A stretch of DNA of 50,346 nucleotides from Tychonema litorale BBK16 (GTDB taxonomy: Bacteria; Cyanobacteriota; Cyanobacteriia; Cyanobacteriales; Microcoleaceae), in contig NZ_JAKJHX010000011.1 in NCBI RefSeq assembly GCF_021648855.1, forward strand, positions 16,016 through 66,361, given 5' to 3'. Positions 50,333-50,346 of this stretch are shown piece by piece. Numbering within the stretch: position 1 is the first letter of the stretch; each line of letters opens with the position of its first letter. The notes beneath the pieces were generated by a model. It was not told the DNA's origin and made no database searches. It saw only the letters and a program-made list of their open reading frames with translations. Position numbers and translations under genes: made by a program.

Positions 50333-50346
50333 ATCAGTCAACTTGC

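Overview
The window is chromosomal DNA from a filamentous cyanobacterium, most likely of the Oscillatoria/Microcoleus type (inference). The signs are dense HIP1 octamers (GCGATCGC), heptameric STRR tracts between genes, a 56-residue high-light-inducible protein, COP23 and DUF3611 proteins, and a CoaR/CoaT cobalt pair. It is a mosaic of housekeeping and accessory genes with many hairpin repeats. There is no prophage, no rRNA and no cas gene.

Region 1-6.9 kb: the 3' part of an S9 peptidase, a small conserved cyanobacterial protein, then a leftward NrtB/NrtA/NrtD-type ABC transporter operon. The operon is preceded by a consensus promoter and an aptamer matching the c-di-AMP (ydaO/yuaA) riboswitch. 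An ABC1/UbiB-family protein follows.

Region 7.1-20.5 kb: nine rightward genes that look like one functional module. It holds a membrane-anchored periplasmic-binding-like protein, a vWA protein, a 1127-residue tubulin-like protein with a zinc ribbon, and a membrane Ser/Thr kinase. Next come three COP23 proteins interleaved with two exported trypsin-like proteases, one of them fused to TPRs and a pilin-like domain. This is the largest unexplained gene system here.

Region 20.6-33.5 kb: a mannose-1-phosphate guanylyltransferase, a four-repeat orphan CRISPR array, the divergent coaR/coaT pair with a MerR-type operator between the -35 and -10 boxes, a PRC-barrel protein, smc (with heptamer repeats inside the coding sequence), murA, and an M48 peptidase whose last codons lie inside a tRNA-Leu(CAA) gene.

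Region 33.5-50.3 kb: a DMT exporter, a spermidine-synthase-like protein, and a small basic ORF with a consensus promoter whose reading frame runs through a strong terminator hairpin before any stop codon. Then a conserved small membrane protein, an Hli protein, an IscB C-terminal remnant, DUF3611, a RodZ-like protein, speA, an NDP-sugar pyrophosphorylase, scpA with a LapA-like protein, a DUF3153 lipoprotein, a PmbA-type protein, two MalF/MalG-type sugar permeases and a GT39 glycosyltransferase. The right edge carries a hairpin resembling an IS200/IS605-type end.

All family assignments come from reading the protein sequences by eye; no database search was run.
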